A DNA stretch of 64,000 bases from CAXSBA01 sp965277105 (lineage in GTDB: Bacteria > Spirochaetota > UBA12135 > COTS27 > CAXSBA01): contig OZ255710.1 in the NCBI GenBank assembly GCA_965277105.1, positions 310,001-374,000 of the forward strand, given 5' to 3'. The translations under genes were made by a program, and so were the position numbers. Under the pieces are notes generated by a model. The model was given only the letters and a program-made list of their open reading frames with translations, had not been told where the DNA came from and ran no database searches. The number at the start of each line of letters is the position of its first letter. The first letter of the stretch is position 1. Of the stretch, positions 53,447 to 61,887 are shown one piece after another.

Positions 53447-54286
53447 TTATTTGAATGCTTTAATCATATTTTTTATTCCCGGTATCGTCTCTAACTGGTT
53501 ACTAAAATCTTTATGAAAATATTGAATTAGCGACCGTCCTTTTTTCCCGACTAAAATGGTGAAATAATACATTTGATAACCGGGAGCCACCACCACGGGA
53601 TGATATCCTTTATCGATTAGAAACGTGCTGCCGTCTTTTACATGATAAACGGGGCCATAGTCTTTTTCTTTAAAAAGGAACTGAGCCGCAAAACCATTTT
53701 CTGGCTTAAAACGAAACTGATAAATCTCTTCAAAGTAGGTTTCTTTAGGTGGTCTTTCTTGATCGTGCTTGTGGGGTGGGAAGCCTGACCAACCTCCTTT
53801 ACCGACGGTAAAGAGTTCACTTACTAATAAATTACCTACTTTGCCTTCCACGTTTTGTCCTAAAATATGCAAAATTTTTCGATGAGTTTTGGTGCCATCA
53901 CTGCCATACTGGACTTTAACCGTGTCCTTGGGTTTGATTCTAAAAGGGGTTAGCTTTTTTTTAGTTTTCCCGCCAGCGATAAATAGTTCAGTTTTTTCAT
54001 AGGGGCTAGTTATTTCAGCTGGGGTGTTTTTAGGGATGTACACCGAATCAGCTGGCCCATCCCAGACGTCTTTTCGTCCTCCCACTTTAGAGAAAGTTAG
54101 ATCTTCTACTTTTATATCCACTTTTCCTTTTATTAGGACGATGACTGATTCGTGCTCTTTTAGGGTATAGGTGTATTTTTGCCCTTGCTTTAAAACAACC
54201 TTGTTAAAATATGCTAAAGGAATAGTCTTGTTATTTTCCGCAACAATAGCTGCATTTTTATTGTTATGGGGTTTGATATGATTCAT
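53447..54286 (-). CDS. iolB: 5-deoxy-glucuronate isomerase
   Basis: Isomerises 5-deoxy-glucuronate in the inositol breakdown pathway. The 279-residue double-cupin protein has the IolB pattern: VIVLIKGKVDIKVEDLTF, GGRKDVWDGPADSVYIPK, KVGNLLVSELFTVGKGGWSGFPPHKHDQERP (metal-binding His/Glu) and EEIYQFRFKPENGFAAQ. DGSTFLIDKGYHPVVVAPGYQMYYF follows. It begins the iolB-iolG pair; iolC, iolD, iolE and iolJ are not in the window. The 5' gap has a TATAAT and a long AT-rich leader with no clear ribosome binding site. Confidence 0.93.
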   Translation of the reverse strand: MNHIKPHNNKNAAIVAENNKTIPLAYFNKVVLKQGQKYTYTLKEHESVIVLIKGKVDIKVEDLTFSKVGGRKDVWDGPADSVYIPKNTPAEITSPYEKTELFIAGGKTKKKLTPFRIKPKDTVKVQYGSDGTKTHRKILHILGQNVEGKVGNLLVSELFTVGKGGWSGFPPHKHDQERPPKETYFEEIYQFRFKPENGFAAQFLFKEKDYGPVYHVKDGSTFLIDKGYHPVVVAPGYQMYYFTILVGKKGRSLIQYFHKDFSNQLETIPGIKNMIKAFK

Positions 54287-54541
54287 TTTTTTTACTTTTT
54301 TTACTTTTTTGAAATATTGATTATTTAATTTTAATAAATTATATCTTATTTTGTTTTGATTCTAAAATATTTTTATAAGTATTTTTTTTTGCTTTTTTTA
54401 TTGAATAGAGTATAAGCAAGTTAATTTTTTCTAAGTTCGTCCTCGTTATTTTCCGTTGCTTTTTTTGTGGATAAAAAAGCATTATAAAAAAGCCAATAAA
54501 AAATATAAAATTATTTTGTTTTGCAATAAAACAAAATTTAA
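54287..54541. other. AT-rich gap upstream of iolB
   Basis: A 255-base stretch with a minus-strand TATAAT about 50 nt upstream of iolB. No stable RNA, repeat or convincing gene is seen. A 72-codon reading frame here (54339-54557, minus) is Lys-rich, starts at TTG and overlaps the neighbouring gene remnant, so I do not accept it. Confidence 0.45.
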
Positions 54542-55177
54542 ACTCAAGGAGTTGCAACTAGGGAAATAAATAACAGTTTAAATAAAAAAGATCCTGAAAC
54601 TTTAACCGAAGTTCAGGATTACGCTATTGGTGAATGGAAAAGTTTAAGCGTAGAATTGCGATCAACTGAAGATAGAACTGGCAAAGGAGTGGTGCAACCT
54701 ATTTATCTAAAGCGTCATTTTTAATATTTTTTTAAAGATAAATTTATGGGAGTCATTACTCTTTTTGCAGATAATTATGGGGGAATGCCTTTGTTAGAAT
54801 TTGAATTTAAGGGCGAACTAAAATGGGGAGAAGAACACCCAATTGCTAAGGGTGCTTGGAAGATAGATTACCTCCTTAACGAAGGGTTTGCCGTTACTCC
54901 ACTTAATGATCAGGCAGCTCAAATGCTTAATCTAGGACTTCCCGAGAGTCTATATCCTTTTGCCGCCAACGTTAAAAAAGATATTTTTGGTAGAGCATTT
55001 CCTATGTTTAATATTATTGAAGGGCAGGTGGTTTCTGATTATGATTTAATTTATTTTAAAAATGGTTTACTATTTATGGGGGCTAAGCATGTGAATGGCA
55101 CCCCATTTGATAAACTAGAAAATAGGCCTCATCAGCTGCAAATACCTTTAGTAAGAATTGTAAGAGTTGCTTTATAA
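54542..55177 (+). pseudogene. APCDD1-like gene interrupted by an in-frame stop
   Basis: Two pieces in the same frame. The first (54542-54721) has DPETLTEVQDYAIGEWKSLSVELR and GKGVVQPIYLKRHF, then TAA at 54722-54724. The second continues as YFFKDKFMGVITLFADNY and runs to a stop at 55177; its ATG at 54746 gives 143 residues. Joined, the product resembles the beta-rich APCDD1-like domain (W..., YLKR.F.Y..D.F, ITLFADNY). No canonical start is seen for the first piece, although AAGGAG lies at 54546-54551, so a start codon may also be lost. Either a pseudogene, a readthrough gene or a sequencing error. If only the second piece is translated, a shorter protein results. Confidence 0.6.
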
Positions 55178-55302
55178 GAAATTAGACACTAAAAAAATAG
55201 CGAGTGAATGGCGAATGAAGCAATGCACTTGCTATGATTTTTACATTTAGCCAAAGTTCTGGTAAGAGTAAAAAAGCAAAAGAAGATTAATTTTTTTGAT
55301 AT

Positions 55303-55329
55303 TATAATTTTAATTAAAAGGAAATAAAA
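55303..55329 (+). promoter_or_regulatory. glmS -10 box and ribosome binding site
   Basis: TATAAT at 55303-55308 and AAAAGGA near 55317-55323 precede the glmS ATG at 55330. No good -35 is seen. I see no glmS ribozyme in the leader, which is too short for one. Confidence 0.5.
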
Positions 55330-57162
55330 ATGTGTGGAATTATTGGTTACGTTGGCAATAAAGATATTACTTCAGTGCTTATTTCAGGACTAGAGCGCCT
55401 TAGTTACCGGGGGTATGATTCTAGCGGGATAGGAGTGATTAGCAATAATGAGATTAACTTCTGGAAAAAATCTGGGAAAATAGTTACTTTGAAAAATCAT
55501 ATAAAAGATCTTATTATTAATTCTACCATTGGTATTGGCCACACTCGTTGGGCTACTCATGGCATAGCTAATGACGTTAATGCCCACCCGCACATGAGCC
55601 AAGATAATAAAATTTGTTTAATTCATAACGGTATTATTGAAAATTTTTTAGAGCTAAAAAGAAAGTTAAAACAAAAGGGCTTTTTTTTTAAAAGTGAAAC
55701 TGATAGTGAAATAATCGCTAATTTATATCAAGATGAGTTAAGCAAAAAATCTAAAACGGCAGCTTTGCAGGCTACTTTAAAACAGCTAGAAGGGAGTTAT
55801 TCTTTAGCGATTTTAAACGAAGATTATCCCGAAGAAATCCTTTGTTGCCGAAAAGAAAGCCCGCTGATTATTGGGTTAGGAGAAAAAGAAAACTTCATTT
55901 GCTCCGACATTAATGTACTGATTTATTATACTAAAAAATACATTGAACTAGAAGAAAATGAAATAGCTTTCGTTAGTACAAAAGGGGTTAAAGTTTTAAA
56001 TCAAAAAGGCCAAGTCGTCAAAAAAAAAATCCAAAAAGTTACTTGGGATTATGACCTTTCAAAGAAAGGGAATTACGACTTTTTTATGTTAAAGGAAATT
56101 CATGAGCAAGCGGCCGTCCTAAGAAAAATTATTGTCAACTACATTAACAACGACAAAATTGATTTTAAAAATTCCAACTTTTTAGAAGATAAAGAAACCC
56201 TTAAAAATTTAAACCGTTTTATCATTCAAGCCTGTGGAACATCTTGGCATGCGGGATTGGTAGGTGAGTACTGGATAGAAAAACTGGCTCATATTTTATG
56301 TGACGTTGATATATCCTCTGAACTTCGTTATCGCAATTATCAGTATCAAAGGAACGAAGTCATGTTAACGCTTTCGCAATCAGGAGAAACCGCTGATGCC
56401 CTTGCTTGTTTAAGGGAAGCTAAGAGTTTTTTTTTAAAGAGCATTGGTTTTGTCAATGTTCAAGGAAGTGCGATTGATCGAGAATCCGATGACTCCATTT
56501 ATTCTCAGGCTGGCCAAGAAGTGGGGGTAGCTTCCACTAAAAACTATTCAGCACAGTTGCTTAATTTATTCCTTTTTAGTCTAAAGCTAGGTTATAAAAA
56601 AAAAATTATAAACAAGCAAAATTATCAAGCTTATTTAAAAAAAATCCATAATATTCCAGCTCTAATAGAAAAAGTTTTACTCCAAGAAGAAGCCATAAAG
56701 AAAATTGCTAAACGTTATTACAAAAGAAAAAATTTCATTTTTATTGGGAGAGGAATTAATTATCCGAATGCTTTAGAAGGAGCACTTAAATTAAAAGAAA
56801 TATCTTACATTCACGCTACTGGGTATGCATCAGGAGAGTTAAAGCATGGGCCTTTAGCTTTGATTGATAGTAAAACCCCCGTTATTTGCATTGTCCCTGA
56901 CGGAGATTTATACAAAAAAAGTTTAAACAATTTATTAGAAGTAAAAGCTCGAAAAGGAAAAACTATTGCCATTGCTAGTAGCGGGAATAAAGAAATTGCC
57001 GAAATAGCCGATGAAGTAATTTTTATTCCTCAAGTGGAAGAAGAAATTAGTCCACTTTTGACCATTATTCCCCTGCAGCTTTTATCGTATTATGTTGCTT
57101 GGTTTTTAGGAAGGAATGTTGACCAGCCAAAAAACTTAGCCAAAAGCGTAACGGTTGAGTAA
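55330..57162 (+). CDS. glmS: glucosamine-fructose-6-phosphate aminotransferase (isomerizing)
   Basis: Makes glucosamine-6-phosphate from fructose-6-phosphate and glutamine for peptidoglycan and LPS. The 610-residue protein has the glutaminase domain with the nucleophile Cys2 (MCGIIGYVGNK), GYDSSGIGV, GHTRWATHG and HNGIIENF. Two SIS isomerase domains follow: ACGTSWHAG, LSQSGETADALACLREAK, GRGINYPNALEGALKLKEISYIHATGYASGELKHGP and a final NLAKSVTVE. The end is normal. It stands alone in the window. Confidence 0.97.
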   Translation: MCGIIGYVGNKDITSVLISGLERLSYRGYDSSGIGVISNNEINFWKKSGKIVTLKNHIKDLIINSTIGIGHTRWATHGIANDVNAHPHMSQDNKICLIHNGIIENFLELKRKLKQKGFFFKSETDSEIIANLYQDELSKKSKTAALQATLKQLEGSYSLAILNEDYPEEILCCRKESPLIIGLGEKENFICSDINVLIYYTKKYIELEENEIAFVSTKGVKVLNQKGQVVKKKIQKVTWDYDLSKKGNYDFFMLKEIHEQAAVLRKIIVNYINNDKIDFKNSNFLEDKETLKNLNRFIIQACGTSWHAGLVGEYWIEKLAHILCDVDISSELRYRNYQYQRNEVMLTLSQSGETADALACLREAKSFFLKSIGFVNVQGSAIDRESDDSIYSQAGQEVGVASTKNYSAQLLNLFLFSLKLGYKKKIINKQNYQAYLKKIHNIPALIEKVLLQEEAIKKIAKRYYKRKNFIFIGRGINYPNALEGALKLKEISYIHATGYASGELKHGPLALIDSKTPVICIVPDGDLYKKSLNNLLEVKARKGKTIAIASSGNKEIAEIADEVIFIPQVEEEISPLLTIIPLQLLSYYVAWFLGRNVDQPKNLAKSVTVE

Positions 57163-57290
57163 TGAATTTCAGATTTATTTTTTTCAAACTTTTGCCTATT
57201 TAATTTCTTTTGAAAGGAAAAGTCGTCAAGGTAATTGAAGGAGTAATAGTATAATTTCCCTAACTTATTTTTTTAAAAAAATAAAATTCT

Positions 57291-57884
57291 ATGAGAAAAA
57301 AATCACAACAAAAATCGCAGCCTAAAGTAGCTAAATCAATTAAAGATAAAAATACGGAGATTGTTAATACTAATGATCCCCAACAAAAAATTAATAAAAC
57401 TACTTTTGTTAGAAGAATAAATGGTTACCTCCACTGGGTCCATCAAGTAAAAGATTCTAAAGGTAAAATTTTTGATTTTATTATCAGGCCGCTTATGGTA
57501 GAGTTGCATCCGCGTGACATTATGCAGATAATTGTAGGAGCGGCTTTATTTGCTATTCCCCTGTCTTTTAGCGAAGAGGTGTGGAATTTAGGGGAGATTT
57601 TACCACTGATAAATATTATCATCCTTGCTTTAATTTCTTTTTTTTTCGTAGCTGCTTTTGTTTATTTTAACTTTTATCGTTTTAATGATTTTAAAAATCA
57701 TATTTTTAATTATATTAAACGGGTAGTGGCGACTTATGGTTTGTCTTTATTGGTGGTGGCGGGGATTCTTACTCTAATTGGCAAGTGCCCTTGGGGAGTT
57801 GATAATTTATTAGCTATTAAGCGAATTGTGATTGTTGCTTTTCCCTCTACGATGGCAGCTACCCTTAGTGATACTTTGAAATAA
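57291..57884 (+). CDS. DUF2391 (TIGR02587-type) integral membrane protein
   Basis: A 197-residue protein with a basic, Gln/Lys-rich N-terminal tail (residues 1-60). Four hydrophobic helices follow (about 83-100, 105-128, 143-165, 170-190). The segment HPRDIMQIIVGAALFAIPLSFSEEVWNLG is the family hallmark. The function is unknown. TATAAT at 57250-57255 lies 35 nt before ATG. It precedes the DUF115 gene by 11 nt, so the two are probably co-transcribed. Confidence 0.8.
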   Translation: MRKKSQQKSQPKVAKSIKDKNTEIVNTNDPQQKINKTTFVRRINGYLHWVHQVKDSKGKIFDFIIRPLMVELHPRDIMQIIVGAALFAIPLSFSEEVWNLGEILPLINIIILALISFFFVAAFVYFNFYRFNDFKNHIFNYIKRVVATYGLSLLVVAGILTLIGKCPWGVDNLLAIKRIVIVAFPSTMAATLSDTLK

Positions 57885-57895
57885 ATTATACTTTT

Positions 57896-59338
57896 TTGGA
57901 GGAAGAAAAACCTCTAGTAAAAATTATCCCCGCTAAAAAAAGGGGATTTACTTTTTTTTATCAAGGTAGGTATTTAGCTTCTAAATATGATCCTTTAAAA
58001 GAAGCCGAGCGAATTTTAGAAAATCAATCTTGGCAAGATTGTAAGGTCGTTATTTTTTTAGGTGTCTTTCCTCTTTATCATCTTCTTTATTTCCTAAAAA
58101 AAAAGCTTCTAGGAGTAAAAGTCTTTATTTTATCAGAAGATAATTTTCCCTTAACCTCTTATGAGGTAATTATAAAAAAAATTATTTCCTTACATTCATG
58201 GAGAAAAGATTTACTTAAAAGCTCTTTTTTTTACAACTCCTTTTATCAGGCAGGAAAACTAGGAAGTATTTTAGAAAAACTAACCCAGCAAGAAATTAAA
58301 AAAACCATTTTCATCGAAAGCCCTTATCTCTTAGAAGCAACTAGAAAAAGTTATAAAAAAATATTTAACGATTGGAAAAATAAGCAACAGAAAGTTCTTT
58401 CTACCGAAAAATATTTCACACTTTTTTGGTATTTAAATACTTTGAAAAATTTAACAAAACAAATATCCCTTATTGAAAATATTGTGGTTAAAGGAGAAAA
58501 GAAAACGGCAGTTTTTGTTCTTAGTGGTCCTTCGTTAGAAAAAAATCTTACTTTATTAAAATCACTTAGTCGGCACTTGCCAGTTTTTACAGTAGCCGGA
58601 ATAACTTCTCTGCTATTACGAAAAAAAATTCCCATTACCGCTATTATTAGTGTCGATGCTGGTTATTATAATACCTATCACTTTCACTGGAAAAAAGATA
58701 CCATTCCTCTTATTCTTTCTTTAAGTTCCCATCCTATTATTAGTAGAAGAAAAAATGTTTTTCACTTTTTTGATTTAATGGAGACTTTTGACTATTTGCT
58801 TGACAATTGGAACATCAATCCCACTAATTTAATAGCTATGGATGCCAGCGTTACCTTGACAGGGGTAAGCGTGTTAGAGAAGCTTGGCTTTGAAAGAGTC
58901 ATTATGCTTGGCAATGACTTTACTCATCATCCATTTAAAGCGCATACTATTTCTAATGCAGTAGAAGAATTTGCTTTTAGTGCTACAAAAAAAACACATA
59001 CTTTTGAAAACATTCTCTACCCACTTTTTAAGGAGCTTGCGCTTAATGAGAAAAATGGTTTTCAAGACGAAAAACTTGTTTTGTATAAAAAGCATTTTAA
59101 TTTACTCAAACAAAAAAGTACTATTGAAATAATAGATGGAGGAGCTGATAATTTTTCTAGTAATTTTTTACCACATTCGTATCCAACAAAAGTGCTTTTC
59201 CCGACTAATCAAAAAATAAATTTTTCACCTACTATTCAAAAATACCTTTATCCTAAAGTGGAAAAAATTATTGAGAAACAGATAGAAAACCCAGCTTTAA
59301 GAGATTTGTTTTTTCATCGCTTAAATAGGTTTAATTAG
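57896..59338 (+). CDS. DUF115 / MptE-like protein
   Basis: A 480-residue protein of the DUF115 group, called motility accessory factor or 6-hydroxymethylpterin pyrophosphokinase MptE-like; it is common in spirochaetes and near flagellin-modification genes. The N-terminal half has a Rossmann-like start (DCKVVIFLGVFPLYHLLYFLKK). The DUF115 core has VFVLSGPSLEKNL, VFTVAGITSLLLRKKIPITAIISVDAGYYNTYHF and MDASVTLTGVSVLEKLGFERVIMLGNDFTHH. The start is TTG 57896; GGAGGA lies inside the first codons and cannot be its ribosome binding site. No flagellar genes are adjacent. Confidence 0.78.
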   Translation: MEEEKPLVKIIPAKKRGFTFFYQGRYLASKYDPLKEAERILENQSWQDCKVVIFLGVFPLYHLLYFLKKKLLGVKVFILSEDNFPLTSYEVIIKKIISLHSWRKDLLKSSFFYNSFYQAGKLGSILEKLTQQEIKKTIFIESPYLLEATRKSYKKIFNDWKNKQQKVLSTEKYFTLFWYLNTLKNLTKQISLIENIVVKGEKKTAVFVLSGPSLEKNLTLLKSLSRHLPVFTVAGITSLLLRKKIPITAIISVDAGYYNTYHFHWKKDTIPLILSLSSHPIISRRKNVFHFFDLMETFDYLLDNWNINPTNLIAMDASVTLTGVSVLEKLGFERVIMLGNDFTHHPFKAHTISNAVEEFAFSATKKTHTFENILYPLFKELALNEKNGFQDEKLVLYKKHFNLLKQKSTIEIIDGGADNFSSNFLPHSYPTKVLFPTNQKINFSPTIQKYLYPKVEKIIEKQIENPALRDLFFHRLNRFN

Positions 59339-59392
59339 TAAAATAATTAAATTTAAAATACTTTTTGGATTAATAATTATTTTAAAAAAACC

Positions 59393-59488
59393 TCACTGCT
59401 CCATCAATAATTTATAGGCTTCAGTATCAATAAACATCTGGCTAAAATTGTATGCTACAATATTAGAGTTAAATACAGTGGGAAACAT
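59393..59488 (-). CDS. possible 31-aa small protein
   Basis: In the 213-base gap between DUF115 and pyrD the minus strand has ATG 59488 to TGA 59393. It encodes MFPTVFNSNIVAYNFSQ followed by MFIDTEAYKLLMEQ. The composition looks more protein-like than the surrounding AT sequence. There is no ribosome binding site and I know no family. It may be a small gene or the end of a lost gene. Confidence 0.25.
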   Translation of the reverse strand: MFPTVFNSNIVAYNFSQMFIDTEAYKLLMEQ

Positions 59489-59551
59489 TTCTATTAATAT
59501 TATTTCGTATTAATAAATATTATTTTTACATTAATTTATTTACTATTATTT

Positions 59552-60496
59552 ATGCAATTTACTAAGGGAGATAAGGGAGAAATTGAAGGAGTTAACTTTT
59601 TAGGGAAAAAACTAAAGTCTCCTTTGCTTGGAACTTCCGGTACGGTTGGTTATGGCAATGATTTTAAACAACTTATTTCTCTTGAGCAGTTCGGTGGGTT
59701 AGTCTTTAAGACTCTAACTCCCAAGCCTTTAGCGGGGAATCCTCATCCTCGGGTTTGTGAAGTGGAAGCGGGAATGATTAATTCTATTGGTCTACAAAAC
59801 CCAGGCATAGACAATTTTATTGAAAATATTTATCCAGAAATAAACTTTTCTTCTGAGGTTATCGTTATAAGTTTAGCTGCTTTTACTATTAAAGATTTTG
59901 TTGGGTTAATTAAAAAAGTGGCTCCTTTAAAAAAAATTGACTTTATTGAACTTAATGTTAGTTGCCCCAACCTTGATTATCACGGCAAGGAATTTGCTAC
60001 CGATAAAAAGCTCTTAAAAGATTTAATCATTGCTTGTAAAAAAATTAAAAGTCAGCCTTTAATCATAAAATTATCTCCTAACGTTACTTCTATTAGCGAG
60101 TTAGCGATGGCTTGTGAAGAAGCGGGTGCTGATGCCCTTACTATAGGGAATACTTTTAAGGGTATGAGAATAGATGTTGTTAAACAAATACCTCTTATCG
60201 CCAAAGTAACTGGTGGGCTTTCAGGTCCAGCTATTAAACCATTAATGCTGGCTAAAGTTTATGAGGCATCTCAAACTACTCACCTTCCTATTATTGGAGT
60301 GGGGGGAGTTACTCACGGTGATGATGTTATTGAATACCTTTTAGCTGGGGCTACTTTGGTGGGGTTAGGGACGGTGAATTTAATTGACCCTAGAATAAGC
60401 AAAAAAATATTTAAGCAGATGCAAAAGTATTTAAAAAAAAATAGGACTAACGTTCAAGATTTAACTGGAAAATTGCAGGCAGATTTTTACCTTTAA
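59552..60496 (+). CDS. pyrD: dihydroorotate dehydrogenase, class 1B-like
   Basis: Oxidises dihydroorotate to orotate in pyrimidine synthesis. The 314-residue flavoprotein has SPLLGTSGTVGYGNDF, FGGLVFKTLTPKPLAGNPHPRVCEVEAGMINSIGLQNPG and ELNVSCPN, whose Cys is the active base typical of class 1. GADALTIGNTFKGMRIDV and GVGGVTHGDDVIEYLLAGATLVGLGT follow. The length and the lack of an N-terminal membrane segment separate it from class 2. Class 1B enzymes need a PyrK flavo-iron-sulfur partner, which is not adjacent. Confidence 0.95.
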   Translation: MQFTKGDKGEIEGVNFLGKKLKSPLLGTSGTVGYGNDFKQLISLEQFGGLVFKTLTPKPLAGNPHPRVCEVEAGMINSIGLQNPGIDNFIENIYPEINFSSEVIVISLAAFTIKDFVGLIKKVAPLKKIDFIELNVSCPNLDYHGKEFATDKKLLKDLIIACKKIKSQPLIIKLSPNVTSISELAMACEEAGADALTIGNTFKGMRIDVVKQIPLIAKVTGGLSGPAIKPLMLAKVYEASQTTHLPIIGVGGVTHGDDVIEYLLAGATLVGLGTVNLIDPRISKKIFKQMQKYLKKNRTNVQDLTGKLQADFYL

Positions 60497-60546
60497 TGAA
60501 CCTCTCAATAAAAAATTACTAAGAGAGTTATGATAAACTTTTTACT

Positions 60547-61878
60547 GTGAAAACTATATTAATTGTTGATGATGAAAAAAACATAAGGGAAGGCCTCAAA
60601 AAAGCTCTTGTTCCTAATGGTTATGAAATATTTTTAGCAGCCAACAGCAAAGAAGCTTTAGCGGTAATTGTCAAAGAAAGAATTGATTTAGCCATTCTTG
60701 ACATTCATCTTCCTAAAATGTCGGGAACGGATTTGTTTAAAAAAATCAACGAACTCGAAGAAAATTTCCCGGTTATTTTTATTACTGGCCACGGGAGTGT
60801 AGAAACTGCAGTTTCTGCTATGCAAGAAGGTGCATTTGATTTTTTAACTAAACCGATTAATTTGGAAAAACTAGAACTTATCATTGCTCGAGCTTTAAAA
60901 GTGTCTAATATTGAGAAAGAGAAAAAAGCTCTAATGCTACAGGTCAAAAGTTTTGAAATTGAAAAATTAATCTTAGGTAATTCCAAACCCATCAAGCAGC
61001 TTTTAGAAACTATCAAGCTAATTGCTCCGGCTAAAGGCAATGTTTATATTTATGGAGAAAGCGGCACGGGAAAAGAGCTAGTCTGCGACTCTATTCATCA
61101 TTATGCCAATAAAAACAAACCCCTCATTAAAGTTAACTGTGCGGCTTTAACCCCTACTTTGCTGGAGAGCGAACTTTTTGGCCATGTCAAAGGGGCCTTT
61201 ACTGGGGCTGACCGTGATAAAATTGGGCGTTTTGAGCAAGCGAATGGAGGAACTATTTTTCTCGACGAAGTAAGTGAGATTCCTCTTTACACCCAAGTGA
61301 AACTCCTTAGAGTGATTCAAGAAAAACAATTAGAAAGAGTCGGGAGCTCTAAGGTTATTAACATTGCTATAAGGATTATTAGTGCTTCGAATAAAGATTT
61401 AAAAAAAGAAGTAAAGGAAGGAAAGTTTAGGGAAGACTTATTTTACCGGCTTAACGTTTTGGATCTACGAGTCCCACCACTACGAGAAAGAGAAGGCGAT
61501 ATTGAACTTTTAAGCAAAAACTTTTTCAACTTTTATCTTTCGGAAAACGATAAAAAAAGGATTATTTCTTCCAAGGTGTATAGTGCTTTAAGCAATTATT
61601 CTTGGCCGGGAAATATTCGAGAGTTAAAAAATATTATTGAGAAAATGGTGGTGTTTAGTCGAAATGAAACCATCACCTTAAACGATGTGCCTTGGGAAAT
61701 AAAAAAAAATAACGAGTTTAAAGAGTTTTACGAAATCCCTTTTGGAAGTAGTTTTAAAGCAATTGAAAAGCAAATTATTTTCGATACAGTGCGGTTTTGC
61801 CAAGGGAATAAAAGTGAAGCAGCTAAACTACTTCAAATTGGACGAAAGAAAATTTATAGTGCTTTAGAAGAGAAATAA
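60547..61878 (+). CDS. NtrC-family sigma-54-dependent response regulator
   Basis: The 443-residue protein has three domains. The receiver domain (about residues 1-118) has Asp52 in AILDIHLPKMSG and Lys in FLTKPINLEKLE. The AAA+ domain has GESGTGKELV, the sigma-54 loop GAFTGADRDKIGRF and GGTIFLDEVSEIPLYTQVKLLRVIQEK. The C-terminal Fis-type helix-turn-helix is CQGNKSEAAKLLQIGRKKIY. It should activate sigma-54 promoters when phosphorylated. The start is GTG 60547. No histidine kinase is adjacent; the next gene is a tRNA nucleotidyltransferase 9 nt downstream. Confidence 0.94.
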   Translation: MKTILIVDDEKNIREGLKKALVPNGYEIFLAANSKEALAVIVKERIDLAILDIHLPKMSGTDLFKKINELEENFPVIFITGHGSVETAVSAMQEGAFDFLTKPINLEKLELIIARALKVSNIEKEKKALMLQVKSFEIEKLILGNSKPIKQLLETIKLIAPAKGNVYIYGESGTGKELVCDSIHHYANKNKPLIKVNCAALTPTLLESELFGHVKGAFTGADRDKIGRFEQANGGTIFLDEVSEIPLYTQVKLLRVIQEKQLERVGSSKVINIAIRIISASNKDLKKEVKEGKFREDLFYRLNVLDLRVPPLREREGDIELLSKNFFNFYLSENDKKRIISSKVYSALSNYSWPGNIRELKNIIEKMVVFSRNETITLNDVPWEIKKNNEFKEFYEIPFGSSFKAIEKQIIFDTVRFCQGNKSEAAKLLQIGRKKIYSALEEK

Positions 61879-61887
61879 AATTAAATT

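Noticed and set aside
54339..54557. 72-codon minus-strand frame upstream of iolB
   Set aside because: TTG start, Lys-rich low-complexity product, no ribosome binding site, and overlap with the APCDD1-like remnant.
55195..55225. Repeat of AATAGCGAGTG shared with 31405-31420
   Set aside because: Only about 11 bases match and the second copy is coding sequence of the DHOR; likely chance.
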